This document shows, piece after piece, positions 1 through 6,949 of a DNA stretch of 12,716 bases. The stretch's first letter is position 1; each line of letters starts with the position of its first letter. The notes beneath the pieces are model-generated. The model worked only from the letters and a program-made list of their open reading frames with translations, had not been told where the DNA came from and ran no database searches. Source of the stretch: JAUNST01 sp964452285 (GTDB lineage Bacteria; Patescibacteriota; Microgenomatia; UBA1400; PJMF01); the NCBI GenBank assembly GCA_964452285.1, contig CAYVKW010000029.1, forward strand, positions 1-12,716. Direction: 5' to 3'. Made by a program: the position numbers and the translations under genes.

Positions 1-1
1 T

Positions 2-1147
2 TGGCCACTTTATTCCACTATGAATCGGGAATTTAGTAAAGGTGTCCGGCTTTATTTAACTCCTCATGCGCGCGTCCAATCTACTTTCGGCGGCCACTAC
101 GACTTCGCCGCTTACTTAGTTTTGATGCTGCCACTTACACTTGTCATTGCTTGGCGCGCGCCCAAAAAATGGCAAAAGATTCTCGCTTGGACAGTGCACA
201 TTTTAGGTCTCTGGGCTTTGATTGTTTCTGCCGCCAGAACTTCCATTATTGCTTATTTTGTCGCTTTAACCATTCTCTTTACTTTAGAAATATTTCACCG
301 TCCTCTCAAGATCAGCCGCAAAATCTTTCTTTGGCTGGGCAAACAAGCCATTTATTATTGTTTGGTCGTTGTCCTCGTTCTCAATTTTGGTCAAGATATG
401 ATTGAACGTTTCAGTCAATCTCTCAATTCAGTCGAAATTGTCAAAAACAACTATCAAAGATTTCTTGGTTTTCAAGAAAACGTCAGACGCACTCTAGGTT
501 TAGATCAAATTCGGCCCCCAGAAAATTCTATCGCCGTTGACGTTGATGCTCTAGGCAATAACACTGCTAGCAATGTTTTAACCCCAACTGACACTCAACC
601 TGGTCCCAATCGACCTGCTGACGTTTATGTTGATGTTCCAGATATAAAAACCACTATTAATGAACAAGGAGAAACTGTTACTTATGAAGCCACTCGCACT
701 TGGTCTCGTAACGCTGAACTTTATGGTCTTTCTATGGCTATTCGCTTTGATACTTTATGGCCCAATGCTCTGAAAGCCTTAATGCGCAATCCGCTTTTAG
801 GGAGTGGTTTTGGCACTATTAATAAAGGTGAAGTTATGGATTTATTTACTGAAGCTGACAGCACTGATAATAATTACTTACGTACTTTGGGAGAAACTGG
901 TTTGCTTGGCTTTTTCACTTTCTACGGTAGCATCATTATTGCTTTAATCGCTGCTTTCAAGTTTTTGCGTTCCTCTTCCAGCGATGTCCGCTATTATAGC
1001 TTAGCTTTTATTGCTGCTACTATTGGTATTTTAATTAATGCCCTCTACATCGATGTTTTTGCTGCTTCCAAAGTGGCTTTTAGTTTTTGGATGCTAGACG
1101 GTATTCTTTGGGCCTTACCAAAAATTCATCATGCAAAAAAATCATAA
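2..1147 (+). CDS. O-antigen ligase / Wzy polymerase-like membrane protein, 5' truncated by window edge
   Basis: Polytopic membrane protein of the Wzy_C (O-antigen ligase/polymerase) type, expected to polymerise polyprenyl-linked glycan or attach it to an acceptor outside the membrane. The frame is open to the left edge, so the first ATG (20) is probably not the true start; only the C-terminal part is present. Numbered from that ATG, hydrophobic spans lie near 31-45, 56-70, 72-92, 104-122, 293-313 and 325-367. Family-like signatures are the SAARTS segment (70-75), a long outside loop (about 123-292), NPLLGSGFG (257-265) and DNNYLRTLGETGLLG (283-297). Many ligases have His in the H-N-x-Y-L position; here it is Asp-Asn, which also occurs in polymerase-type members, so polymerase versus ligase is unresolved. 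The loop is enlarged by a polar Pro/Asp/Thr-rich stretch (about 165-225). The end overlaps the next gene by 17 bases, indicating an operon. Confidence 0.85.
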   Translation, partial: WPLYSTMNREFSKGVRLYLTPHARVQSTFGGHYDFAAYLVLMLPLTLVIAWRAPKKWQKILAWTVHILGLWALIVSAARTSIIAYFVALTILFTLEIFHRPLKISRKIFLWLGKQAIYYCLVVVLVLNFGQDMIERFSQSLNSVEIVKNNYQRFLGFQENVRRTLGLDQIRPPENSIAVDVDALGNNTASNVLTPTDTQPGPNRPADVYVDVPDIKTTINEQGETVTYEATRTWSRNAELYGLSMAIRFDTLWPNALKALMRNPLLGSGFGTINKGEVMDLFTEADSTDNNYLRTLGETGLLGFFTFYGSIIIALIAAFKFLRSSSSDVRYYSLAFIAATIGILINALYIDVFAASKVAFSFWMLDGILWALPKIHHAKKS

Positions 1148-2666
1148 AATTATTCTTATTCTCATTATTTTTGGCGGTTTTCTTTGTCGTCTTTATCGTT
1201 TTAATTATCCTTTAATGGATTGGCATTCTTTTAGACAAGCAGATACTGCCTCTGTGACTCGCGAATTTGTCAAACATAATTATCCTATCTGGCTACCGCA
1301 CTATCATGATCTTGGTAATATTCAAAGTGGCTTAGATAATACCGAAGGTTATCGGATGGTTGAGTTTCCAATCATGAATTATCTTCAGGCACAAATTTTA
1401 AAAATTTTTCCCACTTGGGATTTAGTGATTTTTTCTCGTCTTTTTTCAGCCATCTTTTCTACGCTTAGCATCTATTTGCTGTTTTTAGTTTTGCAAAATT
1501 GGCAAAAAAATTCTCGCTTAAGCCTTTTTGCCGCTGGCTTTCTCGCTTTTTTGCCCTATAGTATTTTTTATGGCCGCACTATTTTGCCTGAACCATTTCA
1601 AATCACTTTTTCTCTTGCCACTTTATTATGTTTTACTCTTTATCTCCAGAAACCACAATTTCTTTTGTGGCTGGGCACACTTTTAAGTTTTACTCTCGCT
1701 CTTTTAGTCAAACCCACTAGTATTTTTATTGCTCCCGTTCTTCTAGTTCTAGCTTGGCAAAAATATGGCTGGCGCTGCCTCAAACGACCAGAATTATATT
1801 TATTAGCTTTTGGCAGCGTTCTGCCCTTACTTTGGTGGCGTCAATTTATTTTACAATTTCCTAGCGGGATTCCCGCTAGCAATTGGCTTTATAATGGCAA
1901 TGGCATCCGTTTACGTCCAGCTTGGTGGCGGTGGCTTTTTTACGAACGCTTAACTAAAATGTGGCTCGGTTATTTTGGTTTGGCTTTTTTTCTACCTGGT
2001 CTTTTACCCGAAAAATTCTCTTTTTCTCAGCCAGCAAAAATAAAATTAACCTCTTTTGATTTTTTAAGTTATACCTATTTATTTTCTTTATTTCTTTATT
2101 TAGCAATTTTTGCCACTGGCAATGTCCAGCATGATTATTATCAGGTTTTACTTTTACCGGGAGTGGCAATTATTTTCGCTCGTGGCTGTGTTTTTCTTTC
2201 TTCTCGCCTCATTGCTTTTTTCAGGCAAAAACACCTTTCTTCATTTTACAGCCGTTTTTACTTTTGTGCTTTTTTCATTCTTTTTCTTTCGTTCACTTGG
2301 CTTTTTGCCTGGCAACAAAACTCCGGCAAATTTAATGTCAATAATTGGCACGAAGTTGAAATTGGCACTATTGCCGATAAAATTATCCCCATTGACGCCA
2401 AGGTTATTGCCGACGGTTTCGCTGGTGACACTAATTTTCTTTTTCAAACTAATCGCCTTGGTTGGCCAGACAGCAATAATTTAGATCACAAAATTACTTT
2501 AGGCGCACAATATTATATTACTGCCAATTTTAATGATCGTTTTCATGAGCTAGCTGCTCTTTATCCTGTTTTTTATCAAGACAAAAGTGGTGCTATTCTT
2601 AATTTAACTCAGCCGCTTACTCAGACTGAAAGTTCTGCTGTCACTCACTTAGAAAGCTCCTTTTAA
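1131..2666 (+). CDS. GT-C fold membrane glycosyltransferase (GT39/PMT_2/ArnT-like)
   Basis: A 511-residue integral membrane glycosyltransferase predicted to transfer a sugar from a polyprenyl-phosphate donor to an acceptor on the outer face of the membrane. The first span is at about 6-20. It is followed by the GT-C outer loop with the acidic motif MDWHSFRQAD (29-38; D30 is the likely catalytic acid) and the second motif VEFP (77-80, E78). About ten further hydrophobic spans follow (for example SRLFSAIFSTLSIYLLFLVL and a pair around VKPTSIFIAPVLLVLAW). After the last span, a soluble tail of about 100 residues carries no domain I recognise. Length and layout fit the PMT_2/GT39 clan; sugar and acceptor cannot be read from sequence. 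No Shine-Dalgarno is visible; the ATG lies inside the end of the upstream gene, so translational coupling is likely. The next gene starts 5 bases after the stop. Confidence 0.88.
   Translation: MQKNHKIILILIIFGGFLCRLYRFNYPLMDWHSFRQADTASVTREFVKHNYPIWLPHYHDLGNIQSGLDNTEGYRMVEFPIMNYLQAQILKIFPTWDLVIFSRLFSAIFSTLSIYLLFLVLQNWQKNSRLSLFAAGFLAFLPYSIFYGRTILPEPFQITFSLATLLCFTLYLQKPQFLLWLGTLLSFTLALLVKPTSIFIAPVLLVLAWQKYGWRCLKRPELYLLAFGSVLPLLWWRQFILQFPSGIPASNWLYNGNGIRLRPAWWRWLFYERLTKMWLGYFGLAFFLPGLLPEKFSFSQPAKIKLTSFDFLSYTYLFSLFLYLAIFATGNVQHDYYQVLLLPGVAIIFARGCVFLSSRLIAFFRQKHLSSFYSRFYFCAFFILFLSFTWLFAWQQNSGKFNVNNWHEVEIGTIADKIIPIDAKVIADGFAGDTNFLFQTNRLGWPDSNNLDHKITLGAQYYITANFNDRFHELAALYPVFYQDKSGAILNLTQPLTQTESSAVTHLESSF
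1861..1879. repeat. Perfect 9-bp palindrome with 1-nt centre inside the GT39-like gene
   Basis: CTAGCGGGA, a single T, then TCCCGCTAG: a perfect inverted repeat with almost no loop, GC-rich within an AT-rich gene, encoding part of PSGIPAS. The pentamer CAATT occurs on both sides (1854-1858 and 1880-1884). Confidence 0.8.
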
Positions 2667-2671
2667 AATTT

Positions 2672-3868
2672 ATGAAAATTCTCATGCTTACTCCGTATTT
2701 GCCTTATCCACTTCTTTCCGGCGGTCAAATTCGAACTTATAATCTGCTCAAAAAAATGGCCAAACTCCACGAAATTACTCTCTTCGCTTTGATCAAAAAT
2801 GATGATGAAAAACAATATATTAAGGAATTAGAAAAATATTGTCACCAAGTCAGAGTTTTTAAGCGCTCTAGCCAGCCTTTCACTCTCAAAAACATTTTCC
2901 GCACTGCTTTTTCTAGTTATCCTTTCTTAGTAATTCGTAATCACGTTGATGAGGTCATTAACGCTATCCGCGAAGAATTGGATGCTAATCAATACGATTT
3001 AATTCACGCTGAAACTTTTTACATGATGCCTCATATCCCCAAAACTCAAATTCCGGTTATTCTCGTTGAACAGACGATTGAATATTTAGGTTATGAAAGT
3101 TTCGCCCAGACCACTCCTTTTCAATTTCTCCGTCCTCTTTTCAAAATTGATATTAAAAAAATTAAGTTTTGGGAGAAATATTACTGGCAAACTTGTAATC
3201 AATTAGTGACCATGAGCGAAGATGATAAAAAATTTATTCAAAAAGAAATCGGTCGCAAAACTCCTATTAGCGTAGTTGCCAATGGTGTCGATACTCATTG
3301 GTTCGCACAAAAAAAATATAAAAAGCATGCCACCCCTACTTTACTTTCTGTTGGCACTTTTAAATGGTTGCCCAACATTGAAGCAGTTAAATTTTTAGTC
3401 GATCAAGTTTGGCCTTTGATTAAAAAACAGCGTCCCGATGTAAAACTTTGGATTGTCGGCAATGCTCCGACTAGTGAAATTATGGATTATGCCCAAAAAG
3501 ACTCTCAAATTGAAGTTTCTGGACGTTTAACTGACATTCGTGAAGCTTTTGCTGGCGCTCACATTTTATTAGCCCCTGTGTTTTCTGGTAAAGGCACCCG
3601 CTATAAAATCCTCGAAGCCATGGCTTCCGGAACCCCAATTATCGCTACCAGCATTGCCGTTGAGGGATTGGGCGTTAAAAATGGCAATCAAGTCCTGATT
3701 GCCAATACTGCTTCAGAAATGGCTAAAACCGCTTTGACTCTACTTGATGATAAAGATTTGCAGAAAAAACTTTCTGACCACGGTCAAACCTTTGTCAAAG
3801 AAAACTTTGATTGGGATTTGATTGCTAATAAGTTGGACCAGGTCTATTTAAGTTTAGGCAAGGATTGA
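2672..3868 (+). CDS. GT4 family (GT-B fold) glycosyltransferase
   Basis: A 398-residue cytoplasmic glycosyltransferase with two Rossmann domains, resembling the GT4 proteins of exopolysaccharide loci (the PEP-CTERM/EpsH1-associated sugar transferase type). The N-terminal acceptor domain begins MKILMLTPYLPYP and has the Gly-rich GGQIRTYNLL segment (17-26). The C-terminal nucleotide-sugar domain opens at about residue 215 (TLLSVGTF), has SGRLTDIREAF at about 282-292, and the diagnostic region GKGTRYKILEAMASGTPII (about 306-324), whose ILEAMA glutamate (about E315) contacts the donor in GT4 enzymes. Donor and acceptor are not predictable. No clear Shine-Dalgarno is seen. It lies 5 bases after the GT-C gene and 1 base before the GT2 gene, so the three are almost certainly co-transcribed for one glycan pathway. 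Confidence 0.92.
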   Translation: MKILMLTPYLPYPLLSGGQIRTYNLLKKMAKLHEITLFALIKNDDEKQYIKELEKYCHQVRVFKRSSQPFTLKNIFRTAFSSYPFLVIRNHVDEVINAIREELDANQYDLIHAETFYMMPHIPKTQIPVILVEQTIEYLGYESFAQTTPFQFLRPLFKIDIKKIKFWEKYYWQTCNQLVTMSEDDKKFIQKEIGRKTPISVVANGVDTHWFAQKKYKKHATPTLLSVGTFKWLPNIEAVKFLVDQVWPLIKKQRPDVKLWIVGNAPTSEIMDYAQKDSQIEVSGRLTDIREAFAGAHILLAPVFSGKGTRYKILEAMASGTPIIATSIAVEGLGVKNGNQVLIANTASEMAKTALTLLDDKDLQKKLSDHGQTFVKENFDWDLIANKLDQVYLSLGKD

Positions 3869-3869
3869 T

Positions 3870-4760
3870 ATGGCACAAAAAATTGCACCTAAAAAACATC
3901 GCTTAGCTATTATTTTAGTTAATTATAATGGTAGCTTTTGGTTAAAAAAGACCTTATCTTCTCTGGAAGAGTTTTATTTAAATAAAACTAAAAATAAAGT
4001 CGAAGTTTGGTTGGTAGACAATCACAGCAGCGATGATTCAGTTACTATGGTCAAAACTGATTTTCCTTGGGTTCATCTTATTGTTGCTCCAGAAAATCTT
4101 GGCTTTGCCAAAGCTAATAATTTAGCCATTGCTCAAACTGACGCCGACTACTTAATGCTGCTCAATTCTGACACCCAGCTCACTAGTCAAAGTCAGCTTG
4201 ACAAATTAATCAACTATCTTTATGAACACAAAGAAGTCGGCATGATTGGTCCTCGCTTACTTTTAACCAACGGCGAGCTCGATCCTGCCTGTCATCGAGG
4301 CGAACCAACTCTCTGGGCTAGTTTTACTTATTTTTCCGGTTTAGAAAAACTGTTCCCTCAAAATAAACTTTTTAGTCAATATCATGCTTATTTTGCCGAC
4401 CTAAATTCCATTCATTTCGTCGAAGCTATTTCTGGCGCAGCGATGATGATTAGTCGTCCAGCGCTTAATATTGTTGGTCCTTTAGATGAAGATTTTTTCC
4501 TTTACGGTGAAGATTTAGATTGGTGTAAACGTTTTCGCGACCATAATTTTCCTATTGTTTATAATCCTGAAGTCACAATCATTCATCATAAAAATAAGTC
4601 TGGTATTGAAAATAGTGACCAAAGTATAAAGAAGAAAACTAATACTCATTTTTACGATACTATGCTGCAATATTATGACAAACATTATGCGAAAAAATAT
4701 CCTCAGTTTGTCAGAACTTTTGTTAAAACTATTTTAGCGATGAAAAAAGAAGGAAATTAA
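3870..4760 (+). CDS. GT2 family (GT-A fold) glycosyltransferase, rhamnosyltransferase-like
   Basis: A 296-residue cytoplasmic inverting glycosyltransferase of family 2, subgroup of WbbL/RfbN-like rhamnosyltransferases. Visible motifs in order are VNYNG (17-21) and VDNHSSD (49-55, D50 binding nucleotide), NLGFAKANN (76-84), the metal-binding LNSDT as DxD equivalent (98-102), AISGAAMMISR (186-196, acceptor side), FFLYGEDLDWCKR (209-221, E214-D215 as the ED catalytic-base motif) and the closing HHKNKSG (239-245). Rhamnose is suggested only by overall similarity; other deoxysugars or hexoses are possible. AAGGA at 3860-3864 sits 5 bases before the ATG and overlaps the end of the GT4 gene, supporting this start. 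The last 50 residues are Lys/Tyr-rich and may touch the membrane surface. It ends one base before the DHH-like gene. Confidence 0.94.
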   Translation: MAQKIAPKKHRLAIILVNYNGSFWLKKTLSSLEEFYLNKTKNKVEVWLVDNHSSDDSVTMVKTDFPWVHLIVAPENLGFAKANNLAIAQTDADYLMLLNSDTQLTSQSQLDKLINYLYEHKEVGMIGPRLLLTNGELDPACHRGEPTLWASFTYFSGLEKLFPQNKLFSQYHAYFADLNSIHFVEAISGAAMMISRPALNIVGPLDEDFFLYGEDLDWCKRFRDHNFPIVYNPEVTIIHHKNKSGIENSDQSIKKKTNTHFYDTMLQYYDKHYAKKYPQFVRTFVKTILAMKKEGN

Positions 4761-4761
4761 T

Positions 4762-5631
4762 ATGCCTCTAATTGTTACTCACCAAGCTCCAGATTTAGAT
4801 GCCATCGCCAGCGTTTGGCTTTTGACGCGCTTTGATACGCAACATTATGGCGGCAGCCGCGTCGCTTTTGTTAATGCTGGTAATAGTTTAGACGATCAGG
4901 CTGCCGCCATACTTGGCTATACACCAGAGGAAGTCACTCATGTTGATACCGGCGGCGGTCCTTTTGACCATCATGACGTCGCTCGTGCCGGCAAAGATTT
5001 CTGCGCTACTTCACTGGTTTTTCAATATTTGCAAAAAATTCATCCTGAATTACAAAATGATTTAGCTTTGCAAGAAATTGTGAAACACGTTTTAGATGTT
5101 GATCACTTTGGCGAAGTTTTTTGGCCAGAAAGCGATCATCCCCGTTATCAATTTATGCTGCACGAAATTATTGCCGGTATTGATCGCACCGAAAAAAACG
5201 ATGACAGTTATCAGTTGGAATTAGGCGGGCGCTTGCTCGATTTCATTTACGCTGGCATGAAAAGCTATGTGCGCGCCCGCGAAGAGCTTGCCAATGGTAT
5301 TGTTTTCCCGCTACACGCTGGCACCGCTTTTGCTATTCTTTCCAATAATGAAGAAGTGATTTCTGCGGCGCAAAAAGCCGGTCATTTTTTGGCTATCAAA
5401 AAGGATGCTACTAGCGGTCACATCCGTATTAAGGCTCGACCAGATGCTCCTTTTGACCTTGCTGCTGTCTTTGAAGCTATTCAAACTCTAGACAGCGTTG
5501 GTACTTGGTATTATCACCCCAGTGGGAAAATGTTACTTAATGGTTCGCGCAAAAATCCTCATCAGCTGCCGTCACCTTTGACTTTGGAAGAGGTGGTTAC
5601 TATTGTCAAAGATAAGCTTGGGCCTGCTTGA
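4762..5631 (+). CDS. DHH-type phosphoesterase-like protein (possibly MYG1-related), function unknown
   Basis: A 289-residue soluble protein with the metal-site pattern of the DHH phosphoesterase superfamily. It shows THQAPDLDAIAS (6-17; H7, D11 and D13 as motif I), VDTGGGPFDHHD (61-72; D62 plus the D-H-H at 69-71), and LDVDHFG (111-117; D112, D114, H115). The C-terminal half has a conserved-looking ending, GTWYYHPSGKMLLNGS (247-262). Spacing and the FDHH context recall UPF0160/MYG1-like proteins more than RecJ or NrnA, but I cannot assign a substrate; nucleotide, oligonucleotide or phospho-sugar hydrolysis are all possible. A good Shine-Dalgarno (AAGGA, 4750-4754) lies 7 bases before the ATG. 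It starts 1 base after the GT2 gene, so it is transcribed with the glycan genes; whether it belongs to the pathway functionally is unknown. No signal peptide or membrane span is visible. Confidence 0.75.
   Translation: MPLIVTHQAPDLDAIASVWLLTRFDTQHYGGSRVAFVNAGNSLDDQAAAILGYTPEEVTHVDTGGGPFDHHDVARAGKDFCATSLVFQYLQKIHPELQNDLALQEIVKHVLDVDHFGEVFWPESDHPRYQFMLHEIIAGIDRTEKNDDSYQLELGGRLLDFIYAGMKSYVRAREELANGIVFPLHAGTAFAILSNNEEVISAAQKAGHFLAIKKDATSGHIRIKARPDAPFDLAAVFEAIQTLDSVGTWYYHPSGKMLLNGSRKNPHQLPSPLTLEEVVTIVKDKLGPA
4846..4911. repeat. Perfect 13-bp inverted repeat (40-nt spacer) in the DHH-like gene
   Basis: TATGGCGGCAGCC at 4846-4858 is the exact reverse complement of GGCTGCCGCCATA at 4899-4911. The arms are GC-rich and lie wholly inside coding sequence (YGGSR and QAAAI segments). 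Confidence 0.85.
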
Positions 5632-5646
5632 TCCTTCTCTTTTTTT
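5611..5646 (+). terminator. Possible intrinsic terminator of the glycan operon
   Basis: GATAAGC (5611-5617) can pair with GCTT-G-ATC (5626-5633, one bulged G) around an 8-base loop. A pyrimidine run ending in seven Ts (5640-5646) follows. The TGA stop of the DHH-like gene lies in the right arm. The stem is short and the T-run is 6 bases from it, so confidence is modest. Its place just before the tyrS promoter supports it. Confidence 0.38.
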
Positions 5647-5661
5647 GGCAGATTTTTGCGC

Positions 5662-5667
5662 TATAAT
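5662..5667 (+). promoter_or_regulatory. TATAAT -10 box for tyrS
   Basis: A perfect TATAAT lies 9 bases before the tyrS ATG at 5677. TTGGCA at 5645-5650 is too close (11-base spacer) to serve as a normal -35, and no good -35 is seen at 16-18 bases. A start site about 7 bases past the box would fall at about 5674, leaving almost no 5' leader. The 45-base gap after the upstream stop is far too short for a T-box riboswitch. Confidence 0.55.
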
Positions 5668-5676
5668 ATCTATATC

Positions 5677-6828
5677 ATGAGCAAAACACAAAATTCGCCG
5701 TCTCTTTTTACTCGCGGCGTAGCCCAAATTCTACCAGATTCGGCTTCTTTAATAAAAAGAGCCCAGGAAAAACCTCTCCGTCTTTATTTAGGTATTGATC
5801 CTACCGGTTCTTTTTTGCATTTAGGGCACAGTGTGGTTTTGCGCAAATTACAACAATTTGCGCAAGCCGGACACCAAGTCATTCTTTTGGTTGGAAATGG
5901 AACTGTTCGAATTGGCGACCCAACTGGCCGCGACAGCACTCGTCCAGTTTTAACCGACGAACAAATTCAAGCTAATTTTAAAGATTGGCAAGCTCAAGCC
6001 AGCAATATTCTTGATTTTGACAAAATCGAAGTTCGCTATAATGGCGACTGGCTGGACAAATTGGATTATGCTCAAATTGTCAAACTCTTAGCCACTACCA
6101 CCGTCCAACAGCTTTTGGAGCGTGATATGTTCCAAAATCGGCTCAAAAACGGTCTGCCTATCTTCGGTCATGAGATCATCTACCCTTTACTACAAGGTTA
6201 TGATAGCGTTGCTATGGATGTCGATCTGGAAATTGGCGGCAGCGACCAAACTTTCAATATGATGGTTGGACGTCATTTGCAACAAATATATCATCAGCAT
6301 GAAAAATGGGTCTTAACTACACCTATTATTAACGGTCTTGATGGACGTAAAATGAGTAAAAGTTACAATAATTACATTTCTTTGACTGATTCCGCGTCGG
6401 ACATGTACTTCAAAATGATGACCGCTCAAGACGAAGTCATACTCGAGTACTTTGAACTTTTGACGGATGTCGATTCCACAGAAATTGACAATATTCGCGC
6501 GGCTTTATCAGCTGGAGAAAATCCGCTCACTTTTAAGAAACGCTTGGCCTGGGAAATCGCCAAAATGTATCATTCATCTGCGGCCGCCGATCAAGCCGCG
6601 CAAGCATGGCAAAAAACCGTTTCCGAAAAACAAATTCCTAGTGATTTGCCAGTAATTTCTGTGCCAGACTTTAATTTGTCTCTCTTTGAACTCGCTGTTT
6701 TAGCTCAACCGCAGGCAAGCCGCTCTCAATTGCGTCGTTTAATCGACCAAAAAGCTGTCCAGCTTCTAGACAACCATGTTTTGCGCATCGGCAAAAAAAA
6801 TTATTATCAATTAGTTTTATCAGCCTAG
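5677..6828 (+). CDS. tyrS: Tyrosyl-tRNA synthetase
   Basis: Class I aminoacyl-tRNA synthetase that charges tRNA-Tyr with tyrosine using ATP in the cytoplasm; 383 residues, normal for the family. The Rossmann catalytic domain has the ATP signature HLGH (48-51, a HIGH variant) after LGIDPTG (38-44). The tyrosine pocket region IIYPLLQGYDSVAMD (167-181) supplies Y169, Q173 and D176. GGSDQTFNMMVGR (187-199) and the second ATP motif KMSKS (225-229) follow. KMSKS rather than KFGKT places it in the TyrZ-like subgroup. A C-terminal S4 RNA-binding domain (about 325-383) ends in LRIGKKNYYQLVL. An in-frame TTG at 5656 would add seven residues, but it lies upstream of the TATAAT box that probably drives the gene, so ATG 5677 is preferred. 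No Shine-Dalgarno precedes it. It is separated from the upstream operon by a possible terminator. Confidence 0.97.
   Translation: MSKTQNSPSLFTRGVAQILPDSASLIKRAQEKPLRLYLGIDPTGSFLHLGHSVVLRKLQQFAQAGHQVILLVGNGTVRIGDPTGRDSTRPVLTDEQIQANFKDWQAQASNILDFDKIEVRYNGDWLDKLDYAQIVKLLATTTVQQLLERDMFQNRLKNGLPIFGHEIIYPLLQGYDSVAMDVDLEIGGSDQTFNMMVGRHLQQIYHQHEKWVLTTPIINGLDGRKMSKSYNNYISLTDSASDMYFKMMTAQDEVILEYFELLTDVDSTEIDNIRAALSAGENPLTFKKRLAWEIAKMYHSSAAADQAAQAWQKTVSEKQIPSDLPVISVPDFNLSLFELAVLAQPQASRSQLRRLIDQKAVQLLDNHVLRIGKKNYYQLVLSA
5839..5865. repeat. Perfect 11-bp hairpin (5-nt loop) inside tyrS
   Basis: TTGCGCAAATT (5839-5849), loop ACAAC, then AATTTGCGCAA (5855-5865). It sits in codons just after the HLGH motif (LRKLQQFAQ). 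Each arm also contains the self-complementary octamer TTGCGCAA. Confidence 0.85.
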
Positions 6829-6840
6829 ACTGATTTTTTT
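6819..6840 (+). terminator. Weak candidate terminator at the end of tyrS
   Basis: ATCAG (6819-6823) and CTGAT (6830-6834) form a 5-bp stem with a 6-base loop that contains the tyrS TAG stop, followed directly by six Ts. The stem has only two G-C pairs, so termination, if any, would be partial. Confidence 0.3.
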
Positions 6841-6844
6841 GTTT

Positions 6845-6949
6845 ATGAAAAAAGTGACAAAAACTAAAATTCGTAATTTAATTATTATCTTCCTTATTGC
6901 TCTCTTCTTAGTCGGCGGTTCTATTAGCGCCATCATTTCTTTATTATAA
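6845..6949 (+). CDS. Putative 34-residue single-span membrane peptide
   Basis: A short reading frame between tyrS and the convergent GH18 gene. It encodes a basic N-terminus (K2, K3, K6, K8, R10) followed by one strongly hydrophobic stretch to the C-terminus (about 11-34, including IIIFLIALFLVGGSISAII). This gives the charge pattern of an N-in single-span peptide or signal anchor. It starts 16 bases after tyrS and ends 12 bases before the GH18 stop. No Shine-Dalgarno or own -10 box is visible, so expression would depend on read-through from tyrS past the weak hairpin. I recognise no family; function unknown. The fit of a plausible topogenic peptide into an otherwise empty gap favours a real gene, but a frame this short could occur by chance or be the remnant of a longer protein. 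Confidence 0.45.
   Translation: MKKVTKTKIRNLIIIFLIALFLVGGSISAIISLL

Noticed and set aside
1887..1895. TATAAT followed closely by ATG inside the GT39-like gene (and a similar TATAAT near 6038 in tyrS)
   Set aside because: Both encode a Tyr-Asn-Gly peptide in frame (TAT AAT GGC), and no downstream gene starts there.
2110..2484. A 124-codon hydrophobic open frame overlapping the GT39-like gene
   Set aside because: It lies inside a well-supported membrane gene in another frame; hydrophobicity is expected from T-rich DNA, and no family resemblance or start signal is seen.
5656..5676. TTG start extending tyrS by seven residues
   Set aside because: The extension spans the TATAAT box and would lie upstream of the likely transcript start; ATG 5677 gives the normal family N-terminus.
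5632..5676. T-box riboswitch before tyrS
   Set aside because: Only 45 bases separate the upstream stop from the start, far too short for a T-box, and no specifier or antiterminator structure is present.
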